NCBI RefSeq assembly: GCF_000224145.3
Contig: NC_020171.2
Span: forward strand, 1,557,008 to 1,621,007
Source of the DNA: Ciona intestinalis
Lineage: Eukaryota > Chordata > Ascidiacea > Phlebobranchia > Cionidae
Direction of reading: 5' to 3'
Length of the DNA stretch: 64,000 nt
The notes under the pieces were generated by a model. It ran no database searches and had not been told where the DNA came from. It saw only the letters and a list, made by a program, of their open reading frames with translations. Below, in pieces: positions 12,000 through 23,609 of this stretch. The translations under genes were made by a program, and so were the position numbers. How positions within the stretch are numbered: position 1 is the first letter of the stretch; the number at the start of each line of letters is the position of its first letter.

Positions 12000-12953
12000 C
12001 ACTAAATTCCTATTCGCGCCAACACCGACAGAAGAGACGTCGTTAATTGGAGAATAAAATATCGGCACTGGTGCAGATTTTTTAACTTTGTTAGGTATTT
12101 TAATGTAGGTCATTTATATATAATAGGACGTTTTTATGTTGGCACTGTTTTAACCCTATTTCCTGAATTGAACGAATAAATATCATCTCCCCCCTCATAG
12201 CAGGACAACGAAAGTCGTTATAGCGGGTGTTTTTTCCATGCATCTCGTGCTCGCTGTCAAGCTACCGCACATATAATTTAAAAGGACAAAGAAGTTACGT
12301 TTATTCATTCACTTATGTTTCATTCAAACGTACAGTAGGGTTGGGGAACATGGGACACCTTGTTTAACAATTAACAACAGTCTGTGGGAGTCGTGAATAT
12401 ACGGTTTGTTTACTGCCAAATGGGATGAGAAAATAGAGTAAAAAGGTGTCCCATCTTTCCCACCCTACTATATCGTATAATCATATACTATCGTTTTTAC
12501 TTGTATTGTTCATTCACGTTTCTAGTATTGTATTTTCGTTTTGGATGCTGATTATTTCAAATAAAAATAACTTGAATCAGCTTACCCTTGTAAATTGGTT
12601 CTATTTTTGAATTAAAATTTACAATTGCGCTAAGGCAAATTAAACAACCACGAAGTTACATATATAGTAGCATTCTCACTGCTTTAAAAATACCTTTTTA
12701 ATTGTTTAAACACAATTAGGAAACACGGGATATTGTGTGATAAAGGTATCCATCTTACCCCACTGTACTAATCATCGTAACTTTGAGCGGGCACGAGGTG
12801 CGTGAAACTGTACGAAATACAGGCATAACACGAGGTGTCAACTGTACACTAACTATTGCTCTACGAAGAATTAACAAGGTATTTTAAATTCATACAAATT
12901 AAGCACAATTTTGGCGCAAAGGGTTTTAATTTAAGAACCACTTTTGGCGAAAG
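12000..12953. other. Spacer downstream of the PhyH-family gene, with a MITE
   Basis: AT-rich spacer, including the presumed 3' UTR of the minus-strand gene that ends at 12954. A MITE copy lies at about 12342-12475, from GGGTTGGGGAACATGGGACA to GGTGTCCCATCTTTCCCACC, with TA-containing flanks. Otherwise nothing recognised. Confidence 0.6.
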
Positions 12954-15900
12954 TTATATTTTATATTCGGGCGGGTTTTCTACAAGTGAAGTCACGTCTT
13001 TGTTAACTTTTTCGGCGACGATCGTTTTATCAATACTAGGATCCATGAACCATTTGCCTGTTACGTCATCGAATACGTCACAAGCGAGAAGGTCTGAGTC
13101 TTCGACCTGAAAATGCGCTCATGTCATTTACGTGATACGGTGGGAGTTATGTGTATACTCATGCTCACTGTCGGGTTAATGAGCAAATTTTAGCCTAAAC
13201 CTAAGACACCTAGTCGCACCTAAACCTAAAACCCCCTGGCGCGCATACAAACTACCTTCATACGCTGCGGGACCTCACCCACATAGAATATAATTACCTT
13301 CACAAGTTTAGTAGCTCTTGCATGATGATGGTCAATATACGGGTCGTTGTCCATTCTATTGTAGCATGGTATAATTACCCAACGTTTTCTATCGGAGTGG
13401 TTTTGGTCACTGTTTAAAAAAGATAAATTAGTTTAGTTTAAAATTCTTTGTTTATCACGAAATGGGACGAGAAAATTAACCAAAAAGGTGTCTCATCTTC
13501 CCCCTAGCCTACCAGTACCATATATATATATATATATTATTGTTTGTGTTTGTGTACGTATGTATATCAACCTTGAATGTAAAACATTGCAATGAAAGAA
13601 AATTCCATCTCCTGGCTCTAATTCAACATAAACTTGTTCCAATATCTTCTTGCACTGAAACAATAAGTTTTAAATAAGTTTAAAATTTAAAGTGGCAATA
13701 TAACACATATATTTGATCTTAGCCTTATAGTCACTAGAAATGTTTTTTTTTGAATTGGCAGTCATTTATATAGCGCAAATTTAAATACATAGTATCTCTA
13801 AACTCGTGAGCAGGCATGATGTGTATAAAAATCGCTACGATGTATACTTTAAAGTATATTCGCTACCAGGTATACTTGTAAAGTTCCCTAAAAAGATAAC
13901 CAATGCACCATGTTATAATAAAATAAACCTTCTGTCGAAATTTTCTATTCTTTTTGTGTTAGTCTCTTAAGTAAACAATTAAAATAGACACCTCTGCCAG
14001 TGTGTCTAAATCTGCCCCATTTTGTCCTCCAATACGAATGTGGTCGATTCGTCCCAATTTATGAGATCCTCTCAACACCTGTAAAGGTGTAGACATCATT
14101 TTAAATAATTTCCTGGATAAACTAAATACCTCAGAGTTGTACTTGTAAATGAGTCATAATATTAGAATAGCAAACATTTTTGGTATGTTCTGCATGGTTT
14201 TGCATTCAATTCTTATTACAGTCTTGCTCTTTATAATGGCATTGTTATGATATTACGTTAGGTCCCCAATACTCTTTGTTATAGCGCCACCATGCGGTAT
14301 TTGGCGAGTCACGTGTTACGTTACGACATTGATTAAGGTTTTTGTTTTTAACATTATTACATATTACACCGTGACGTTTGAACTACTTTTTAAGATCTGT
14401 TTTGTCTCATAAACTTGTTTCTCATTTAATAAACGACCGAAGGTCATAACAGCATTATAAGAAAAACTATTGCTTTATTATAGAGTAGCTAATATGCAAG
14501 GACTAATGGATAACTCTGGTGTAAATCCCAGAGTCTATAGGACTTCACCCCCAAAAAATAGACGAATATTCATGACAATTTTTTACACTAAATATTTCTT
14601 TTAAAACCATAGAACACACTCTGATCTTTATTAATAACAAAACTGGGTGTTTGGTGATGTGACAGTTAACTTTTATTGGGACTGAAATGTCACAAATGTT
14701 TCCTATTCTAAACTAGTAACCTTTGTATTACCTTTAAGCAGCCGTTCCCACGGTCACACTTATGTATGGCAACCATCACAGACAGCAAGTCAGGAAACAG
14801 AATACCATTCTTGTACCAGTACCTATATATTAAAAAAGATTAAAATACAGCAAACTTAAAATAACCAGGGCTGGAGTGGTAACACAACGGCTTCTGCAAG
14901 TTGAGACTGGAACTTTACTGTAAGTTAAATTAACAAACAAATTAAACCGGTTGCTAAATTAAATTATAGTGACTCGTAAATTTTATGTATTAAATTAAAC
15001 ATACTTACCCATAATCCTGATGCCATTGAAAGGACCCACCAGTCCCGGGCTGCTTCATGTTGATTTTAGTATGGTAATGATATACTTCACCACCTAAGAG
15101 CTATCAAAATATTCAAGGTAAATGCAGATGCCCACAAATTTGTTAAACATAGGGAACCTTATTGATTAATGTGGTGAATACAATATACTTATAGACTCTG
15201 CTCAATGTTGTAAACTGGGTTGCTAAAAATATCACTACTGTTTTTTTAAAAGTTGGTCTTACACGTCACATTGAGCCTAAGGTTACGATTATACCACACA
15301 TTATACATTTTGGATATTACATTACATGCGCACCAAATAATTCAGCAATTTAATCTTTATATTTGAATGATAAGTGCACAGATACATGCACATACTAAAT
15401 GCCCAAAGAAACAATCGACCACAATGGTAGCAGTGTCAAGCTTTGAACCCTTATACCCAGAACTAGCAGCAGCAGGTGTGCTACCAGCTTGTTACGGCGC
15501 CGTAAAAAGGGTGTAAATAAAAGATATAGCAATTTAATTATTCTGTATGTGAATGACAAGTGCGCAAATAAATGCACCTACTTCTTCAGTGTGCTACCAC
15601 TGGGCCCAGCGCAGTAAAAAAGGAGTAAATAAAAGATATAAATACTTTTTCAGTGGTGTCAACAATTCTTCTGCAGCGACCGATTAAACCCGTATAGTCA
15701 ACTCCTGGGTGATTAAAGATAACCATGCGGGAATTCATTTTCTCACCATCTGGTAAATCGAACGCATGCTTCGTTACATGCCCAAGTTTGAGACATTTTT
15801 CTAACTTGTCAATTTCGGGAACAGTGAATAAACCTCTGGAATTAGAAGTTAATTTGTTGGATTTTGGTAGGATATGATTGTGTATGTAAAGTTAGAACAT

Positions 15901-16820
15901 TTTATTGAATTTTATAAAATAAGTTTCAGCATATGGCATATATATCAAGTAGACGACGTGTATTCATAAACTTCATGCCTGTTGTTGAGTTATAAAATAG
16001 GTGTCTTCTTAGTTAGTGCAAACATATACGTAGGAGTCAGACATACATGGTGTATGCATATACCTTGTGCTCCCTGTCAAGTTATAACACGAGTGTCTTC
16101 TTATACACCAGACAGACATGGTGTATTCATACACCTCATGCTCGCTGTATATTCATACACCTAAGACATGCATATTGCTTGGTGTACCACCCAAATGACT
16201 GTTAATTACCATTCGCAAACAGACTTACCTTACCAATACAAAACCATCTTTATCAAAAGCTGTTTTCATTTCATCAGTGACGACCAGTTCTTCACCAGGT
16301 TTATACCGGAACTCTGGTACCGGTCCTGTAACAATATAAATTATAAATAAAAATTACTACCACACACATACAGAAAATTACAACCCAGCAGAAAAAACTC
16401 TCTATTTCAGAATGCTAGGCAATAGTAAAGTTATTTTGCTACATAATTAATAAACTAAGAGTAAAAGCTAATGGGTCAACCCTAGGTTTTAATCCCGGAT
16501 ACCATAGCACACCTCGCGGAGATCCCCATATCATATACCGTAGCAAACCGTATCATTATATACCGTAGCAAAAACCTTAGCGCGAAGTCCAAATATAAAA
16601 CATAAAAAATCCAAATAATTTTCAATAAACTATAATAATAAAAGTAACTTTTATTTGTCTCTTCGATTACGGTAGCGAAGATTTAGAAATATTTTAAGCG
16701 AAAAGACAAGATATAACGAGAAAACAATAGTTGTTAAAACACGCTTACGGTTAAAAACATATTTACATAAACTGACCACTGTAGCAACCCATACAGCATA
16801 CCTAATTCTCTTTTAGCCAT
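12954..16820 (-). CDS. Phytanoyl-CoA dioxygenase (PhyH) family 2-oxoglutarate oxygenase
   Basis: Nine coding exons, 5' to 3': 16820-16802, 16325-16229, 15835-15646, 15100-15009, 14822-14732, 14078-13992, 13654-13572, 13409-13298, 13106-12954. They total 924 nt, 307 aa plus TAA. The 19-nt first exon (MAKREL) was chosen because its donor, TTAG|GTATGC, gives the phase needed by exon 2. PhyH hallmarks are [10 protein letters not shown] (about residue 103), the iron-binding HxD in FQWHQDYG (H129, D131), [25 protein letters not shown] and FFHCNVLHS with the likely distal His218, then HSDRKRW with the 2-oxoglutarate-binding Arg. The predicted enzyme is a cytosolic Fe(II)/2-oxoglutarate dioxygenase; the C-terminus (PEYKI) is not a peroxisomal PTS1. 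It is most like the invertebrate proteins usually labelled L-proline trans-4-hydroxylase-like, but substrate cannot be inferred. Spacing and motifs look intact. Confidence 0.9.
15955..16170. repeat. Minisatellite copies in intron 2 of the PhyH gene
   Basis: Three degenerate copies of the same ~70-bp monomer seen in the GDAP2 intron (GTGTATTCATACACCTCATG, TTCTTATACACCAGACA). They fill the intron between PhyH exons 2 and 3, ending about 60 bases before exon 2. No gene. Confidence 0.8.
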
Positions 16821-18270
16821 TTCCAATTATATTAGTCAAAAATTGCAATTGTATAGCTGTATATGTGCAGCGATAACAGCAAACGTATTAACAGCTTAAT
16901 TATTGTTCAATTATTAACAGGTTTGAGTGCATGTGGTGTCATTAAATACACAAAACAAACTGTTGTGGTAATAAATACCCCTTGTACAGTAGTACTGTAA
17001 GAGTATGTGGCATAAAGGTACCGGGTTCATAGCTTGGTGCTGCTACTACCTGTGTCATCGGGCAAGACAATTGACAATAGTTTCTCAAATTTATTAGGTC
17101 CTTATGGGTTGTCCAAATTATTAGTGAAATATATATAAATATAAACAGATAAATACTCACATAGTTTTTAGGGTGTATGAATTACCCGCATATGGAATAC
17201 GATACCCATGGAACATGCTGCATTTCAGAGTTGTTCAGCCACATTAAGATAAATAACAGATGATATTTAACATGCATACAACCCTAATAACCTGTGACAA
17301 TAAAACATTAAATTAGTACTTGAGTTTAATACAGAGTTTGGCATGTTTTAAACAGGAAACACATTTGTGAATTTACTACTGTCATTCTGGCAAAATCTTT
17401 GATGGCAACTTTGTGTTATTTTGGAAATGCATTAAATTGAAAAAGTGTTATTTGAATTAAAACATGGGAAAAAACTCGGACAAAACATTGGCATAAAACA
17501 TGAACGGGCAAAACATAGACCATGGACAATACATTATTATAAAAGTCAAATACAACTGTTTTGCTATATACATATGAACTACTCTTATCACATAAAATAC
17601 AAACAATCCATTAATACAGAACTTCCCCATTAGGCCTTTTAAATGCATATGCGTCATAACTGCTTTCTCTTTACATATTCCCATGACACCAGAATCATAA
17701 TGAAATAAAAAAGTTCGACGCAAATGACAGACACATGGTTTGCATTAGAACAGCTGCTTTATAAATGCCATTGACGGCATATACTTCTACTTGTGCTTAG
17801 ACTAAACGGTATAAAAAGCACTAAGCGGTATAAAAAGCAGATTTCGTATATTGGTCCATGTATGTAGAAGGTGTTTTTATAAAACAAGTTTAAAATGACT
17901 AACTGTAACAGTTTATGTAGCTATGAATTACAGAGTTACAGTTATGTGTATGTAAAAGCCTCAATTTTGTTGGTTTCAACCATATTCTATGTGGGTCAGA
18001 TCAAAATTTAAGATAGTAAGTGTAGTCTACATTGTGTCCAACACAATTAACAAAACTGAATTGCATTATATTCATTAATTTGGGATTTTAAGCAAAAAAA
18101 TGGCCCACTTTTTGACCTGGGATTTTATGCAAAAAAATGGCCCATTTTTGTTTCGTTTTACTTTTAAATACTTAATCTTTTAACTTTAGATAGTAAGTTT
18201 AAACACAATAAACAAATAGAATCACATTATTTTACCAATTTGTCACAAGTAATGACTAGCCAAGAACGCA
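16821..18270. other. Intergenic spacer between divergent PhyH and ANKRD29 genes
   Basis: The head-to-head spacer between the two genes should contain both promoters. It holds a reversed SINE piece (about 16970-17130) and otherwise AT-rich single-copy-looking sequence. A pair of near-identical lines around 18085-18150 (GGGATTTTAAGCAAAAAAATGGCCCA and a variant) forms a local duplication. No TATA box stands out, and short open frames here show no family similarity. Confidence 0.5.
16970..17130 (-). mobile_element. SINE fragment, reverse orientation
   Basis: The segment from ACCGGGTTCATAGCTTGG through GGTCCTTATGGGTTGTCCAA is a diverged partial copy of the SINE family, including its body motif GGGTTGTCCAAATTATTAG. 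Divergence makes the orientation of its parts uncertain. Confidence 0.45.
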
Positions 18271-18289
18271 CTGTCGCAAGTGGAGATTT

Positions 18290-18391
18290 TCTCAACCATA
18301 ATCGCAGCAGACGAGTAGTTTGTTTACCTGGTCACTCCGGTTGTACACTTCTCATAGATCCTTCTACACCATTACGACACTGCACTCAACG
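18290..18391 (+). other. Probable 5' UTR exon of the ANKRD29 homologue
   Basis: A more GC-rich stretch ends at 18391 in a consensus donor (CAACG|GTAAGTG). The next acceptor, TTCTATAG|TCGG at about 18858, lies 13 bases before the ANKRD29 start codon. All three frames of the stretch are interrupted or lack a start, so it is best read as a non-coding first exon. The 5' boundary is unknown. Confidence 0.4.
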
Positions 18392-18870
18392 GTAAGTGTT
18401 AGTGTATGTTCAGAAACTAATAGTAATGTGGGGTAAGATGGATACATTTAGAACATAATATTCCATATGGCATATTTAATTGTATTTTAACAATTAAGCT
18501 TTTTTTTAGAGTCATGAGGATATGGTTATGTTATTTTGTAAATATTCTTTGTTTACTACTTAATGGGACGACAACAAAAAATCATGGACTATATTACTAG
18601 TTGCTATAAAAAGTTATCAACCGCTAAGTTATATATGTAGTAACTTGTAAGCAGACATGGGATGTATGAATCAGAATACTCATGTTATAATAACTTTCAT
18701 TGCCCAGTCAAACATGGAAAAATAAATAACAAGTATATACATTCAGAAGTTCTTCACATTAAATAGATTCAAGACATTTTATGTAGATACATAACTGTAT
18801 AGATTCTCGGTAAATAATTTATTTATCCCCCCACCTTAATAATATATGATTTCTATAGTCGGTATCGACC

Positions 18871-21800
18871 ATGGAGGAAGCATTATTCGACGCTGCGCAC
18901 GCAGGAGACAAACTGGGTCTCCTCCAGATATTAGAGACGGGAGACGTCAGCATCGACGTTACAGACGCTGTAAGTAAATTTTATGATTAAATAATTATTC
19001 CATATACTAGTAAATTGTAATAAAATAGAGGTCATAAAATGGGTAAATTGTAATAAAATAGAGGTCATAAAATGGGTAAATTGTAATAAAATAGAAATCA
19101 CAAAATAGAAAACGTCAAGGTTAAGAAGTTGTATTTTTACACCTTTGTGGACTTTTCATTATCATTGGCCTAATTAAAAGTATTAACTAATAAACAAATA
19201 TGATTCAGAATAAATAACTCAATTAAAACTGTCTCTTTTTCATGTTTTTTATATATTTTAGTGGGCTTTTGTTTAATGGCATAATCAATTAAAGTATTTT
19301 TGATAATTTTAGCCCATTTATATGTAGTAACATATAGAAACTTTTAAGCAGTTAAGAATTACAATAAAAAAATTACAGTTAAATCTACACAGCCTGAAGT
19401 TGTAACATCCTTTTAAATGCATAATTTTGACAAGACAGTTAACCACAAGTTAAACATGTGTAAAAATATTTATATGAATCATAACCTATATATATACAAC
19501 ATATATTGGGGTAGTAGATACAATATTAACAATTGAAAGTAATACAAGTCATATAAGTGTACAGTGACCCAAACATACATTATATATATCATACACTGAT
19601 TCATGGCTCTTTAAACTAGGGACGTATCATCTATTCTAAATCAGCATTCAAGGTTGTATAACTTAACGCATTATAAACAAGTCCAAAAACATTGGTAGTT
19701 AGTTTGAATATGAAATCTAGTTAAATTTGGAGTCTAGGTTTAAGTAATCCTCCAATGACTCCAGTTTTTTTTTACATTATAAACAAGTGTAAATGATTGT
19801 TAGATAGTTTTAATATGGAGGCTAAGCTGGACTAATATTTTAAAGGTTCATCTGGTAAAAAAAATTAAAAAAACATAGCGTATTTTCTAAACTTCGGAAA
19901 TACACTATGTTTTTTTATACCAAATGAGCCGTTGAAATATTACCAAAACTTATACTTATTGTTGGAATATTATTACATTATGCCCGGTAGTCGTAGTAAC
20001 ACAACATGGAGTCTAAAAATTATAAAGAAAATAAAGAAATGGTAACTGAAACAAGATGGTTGCTTTGTAAATATAGTTGCGCGGGTGGTCTATTCCCTGG
20101 AATAGCCACCAAGAAACCACACACCACACACACAAGTACTGAACCGGCTATATTATGCGATAGTCTGTTTGCCAGAACGGTTTTAGTCGCTGAAAAAGAC
20201 AAACAGGCAGACCAGGGGAATGAATTAGTAAAAAGGAAATCGAAATCAGTACGCGGGCATCCTACTAAACTTGTAATAGACGACGGAAATAAACACAGAT
20301 TTCTGGACATTATTCAAGGTAATGTAAAGTATGCTGTAATATAACTAAATATAAATTAAAAATATAGCATTTGGTCTATATAGTATAGCGATAGTTAATA
20401 GTTATTACTAAGTGTTGTAATAGACTTATGTGACTTTTTACGTCAATTTTAACATAATTGTTACATAACATCAAATTCATAGAATATTGACATTTAATTC
20501 ACTGCAGTTTACATCACAATTTTGTTGTAGAAAAACCCACAGATGAAAATTCAAACAACAACGGGACTCCTAAACCTGTTGTGAATATTTCAAATTTCAG
20601 AAAAGAGAGTTAGAATGGAAACAGTGACAATGAAGTACTACCATTCATAAAAGCAAAAGGTTTTTAGTTTAAATTTTATTTTTGACCCAAAATCTTACCC
20701 ATCTTATACACAGGCAGACGCAAGTTTAAGAAGCTTTTGCAATTTTTTTCGCTCCCAAAACGAGAAATAGATGTAAGTATTATGATATATATATATTAGT
20801 AATGTGGGGCAAGATGGATACCTTCAGCACATATTCCACATAATATCTAATACTTCCTACTTGTGTTTTGAACAATTAACACCACTCTTTTAAAGTCGCG
20901 AGGATACTGTTTATAAATCTGTTAAGGTTCTTTAATAATTACCAAATGGGACGATAAAATGAAATGAAAACATAAACTATCATACGCTAACCTACTAGCT
21001 ACTAGAATGTGTTTATAATGATGTAATAATATGTTCTTACAGCTAACAAATACAGAGGAAATTCGGAGAAATTCAGAACTTGCTGATTTTGACCATTATT
21101 TACAAAATGTCAGTAACCACACAGGATTGGTCAGAACTCAACCAATCACAAAGCCGGTAAGAATTCAAATTATATCACACAAAACATTCAGACATAATTG
21201 AATAGTTAATGTTAAAAAAGTTACTGTGAATTTAAGTAGCTCGTAACTTCGTGCACAAGATTGTATTATGTCACACAATAAGACACTTTCCATATTTCCT
21301 ACAAGGGGGGGGGGCCCAAAAAAAAATTTTTTAATTAAAAAACCCCACCCCCCCCCCCCCTTGGGGGGGGGGGGCTTCCAACCCCCCAAGCTCACGTTAC
21401 ATGTATAACTAGGAATTTAGAAAAATAAAACAAAATTAAAATTATTAATTTTTTTGACAGTCCAATTAATGACAACGTGGTTTGTTCTAGTTTACAACTC
21501 TTGCTTTCCTTTCCTAAATTTCTACAAGCAACTAATATGATGCTTGGAAATTATTTAATTTTTTTCTGCAGTCCACCAATAACAACGTGGTTTTGACCGC
21601 CTGTTCTTTAAATTTGGACGAGCGAGCACTTGATTATGATGTCATAAGCAACAATACTTTTGTTGGACGGAACGTAATTGACGTACGTTGGTATAATTCA
21701 CTGAAACGACCAGGTAAGTAAAACAGAGGGTACAAGGTTCGATTCTCAACTGGGGTAGTTGTAAGTGCATGGAAGAATTGTGTATATGAAAAGACCTATG

Positions 21801-23561
21801 TCATTACTTGACAGTGAGCATGAGGTGTATGAATACACCATGTGTGTCTGCTGTATAAGAAGACACCCATGTTATAACTCGACAGTGAGCATGAGGTGTA
21901 CACCATGTGTGTCTGGTATATAACCTAAATCGACAGCGGGCATGAGGTGAATAAAGTTCTATGATACCGTTTGACTTTTTAAAGTAGCCAAATTTCACTA
22001 AGTCTATTCTTGTTAATTGTATATCCTGAATTATATATTAGTATTTAAATAAGGTCACAATTTCCATTGACGCAGAGTAAGCTATTTAATAATAGATATC
22101 ATGACGTTTAATTCCCTGCAGTAAAAAAACGAGGTCTTCAACGCACACTAAGTTGCAGGAGGTAAAAATTGCTCATAATAAAGAAACAAACAAGAGGAGT
22201 GGAAATATTATGATGTCACAGTTCACATTCACATTCTATTATTTCTATTATGGACCCAGCTGTCTCATATGATTCACAAATGTTATGTCATTTAGTTGTT
22301 TGTTACATATATAGTGTTACCACGTTACTTTAATGGCAGTTTTTTAAGATGCATATTTGTATAAATATATAATATTGTATTTTGTATTGTGTTACTCTTT
22401 TTCCCTTTTTTGAATCATTTTTCTAATACGCAATGTTCCATTTTATTTGTTGCAATGATTTAAACTGTGTATATGTTGTTGCAATGACTTAAACCGTCTA
22501 TATATTTGTTAACTTTTGTTGCATTTCGTTTTTTTCGTGCGCTACATTTCCTAGCTGCATTTATATAAACACATCTATGCTGCCAATGTGTCTATTCACT
22601 TCTAATATATTCATGTGCGTAATATTTGAACATGCTCACAACTCAAATAGGTTTCGAAATCCAAATATGAAACCAAACATAACGAAATATCTAATGCAAA
22701 GCTCTTTATCATTTTTGGGTTGGTGAACCCCTAAAGTTGTTGCGACAAACTCATGCACTGTGCACACCAGTTGAAGAGCACTGATCTAAAATACCACTAA
22801 AAGGCGAAATTTATATATACTAGTTTCTGGATATAATTATATAATTAGAGGAAAATTATTATTCATTATGTTATTTTTTAATTTTAAACTCTGTATTATA
22901 CATTCATGGTCACTAACAGAATGAGTCTTAGAGCTGAATATTTTTTTAAATAAATACTACATTATACAACATCATTAACACAATGAACTTCATTACAGTA
23001 GGTGACTAAAAATTAAAAAACAATGGCAAAAATTATGTATATATTATATATATATATACATATTTTAGTTGTTTGATATAAACAGGAAACAATTATTAAT
23101 CATTAAGTTTATTTATTCTAACACTGTCATTGCCTCATTTATTTTATGGTGTCAGCGTGTCACTAAATAATGAGTCTTACAGAAGCTGACTATTTTTCTA
23201 AATAAATAAATACTATCATTACACAATAATTGTATTACAGGAGCTGACAACACCGCTTATGCTGGCATGCATAGGCAACCATGTAGACTGCGTAGAATTA
23301 TTAATTGAATTTGGATCTTTTGTTGATGCAAGAAGATCAGTACGTAAACAATGACTTTGTAATCCATGTCTTAGTATGCAAAACTGTTGCTAGATTTTGT
23401 TTTAAATTGTTGGATATTTTGGTATCGAAGTTAACCATTACTTCTGAAATATTTTCTAGGTTTAGTGCGCAAAGAATATTTTAGAGGATTTTGAGAATTT
23501 CTTATACTTATTTGTTTAATATTACAGTAAAGATATGTCAAAATATGATATTTTGTATGAG

Positions 23562-23609
<48 letters not shown>

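Larger units (their letters stand above)
20006..22165 (+). pseudogene. Unidentified six-exon reading frame nested in ANKRD29 intron 1, one in-frame stop
   Basis: Six exons chain in phase with good splice sites: 20006-20318, 20531-20659, 20714-20772, 21043-21156, 21572-21713, 22122-22165. They total 801 nt (266 codons) ending in SCRR and TAA. The exception is an in-frame TAG at 20611-20613 in exon 2 (between RKES and NGNSDNE); the frame stays open after it. Exon 1 starts with ATG at 20006, with an in-frame stop just upstream. Recognisable pieces are a basic region (KRKSKSVRGHP), GRRKFKKLLQFFSLPKR and a polar C-terminal half (DVISNNTFVGRN). I recognise no family. The exons are not part of ANKRD29, whose own exons 1 and 2 join cleanly around them. 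Alternatives are a recently inactivated gene, a haplotype-specific null allele, a base-call error, or unrecognised splicing that removes the TAG. Confidence 0.45.

Noticed and set aside
20006..22165. Treating these exons as part of ANKRD29
   Set aside because: ANKRD29 exon 1 (ends phase 0 in VTDA) joins the exon at 23241 (ELTTPLML) to form a continuous ankyrin repeat as in the human protein, while the intervening exons are not ankyrin-like, begin with their own ATG after an in-frame stop, and end in their own TAA.
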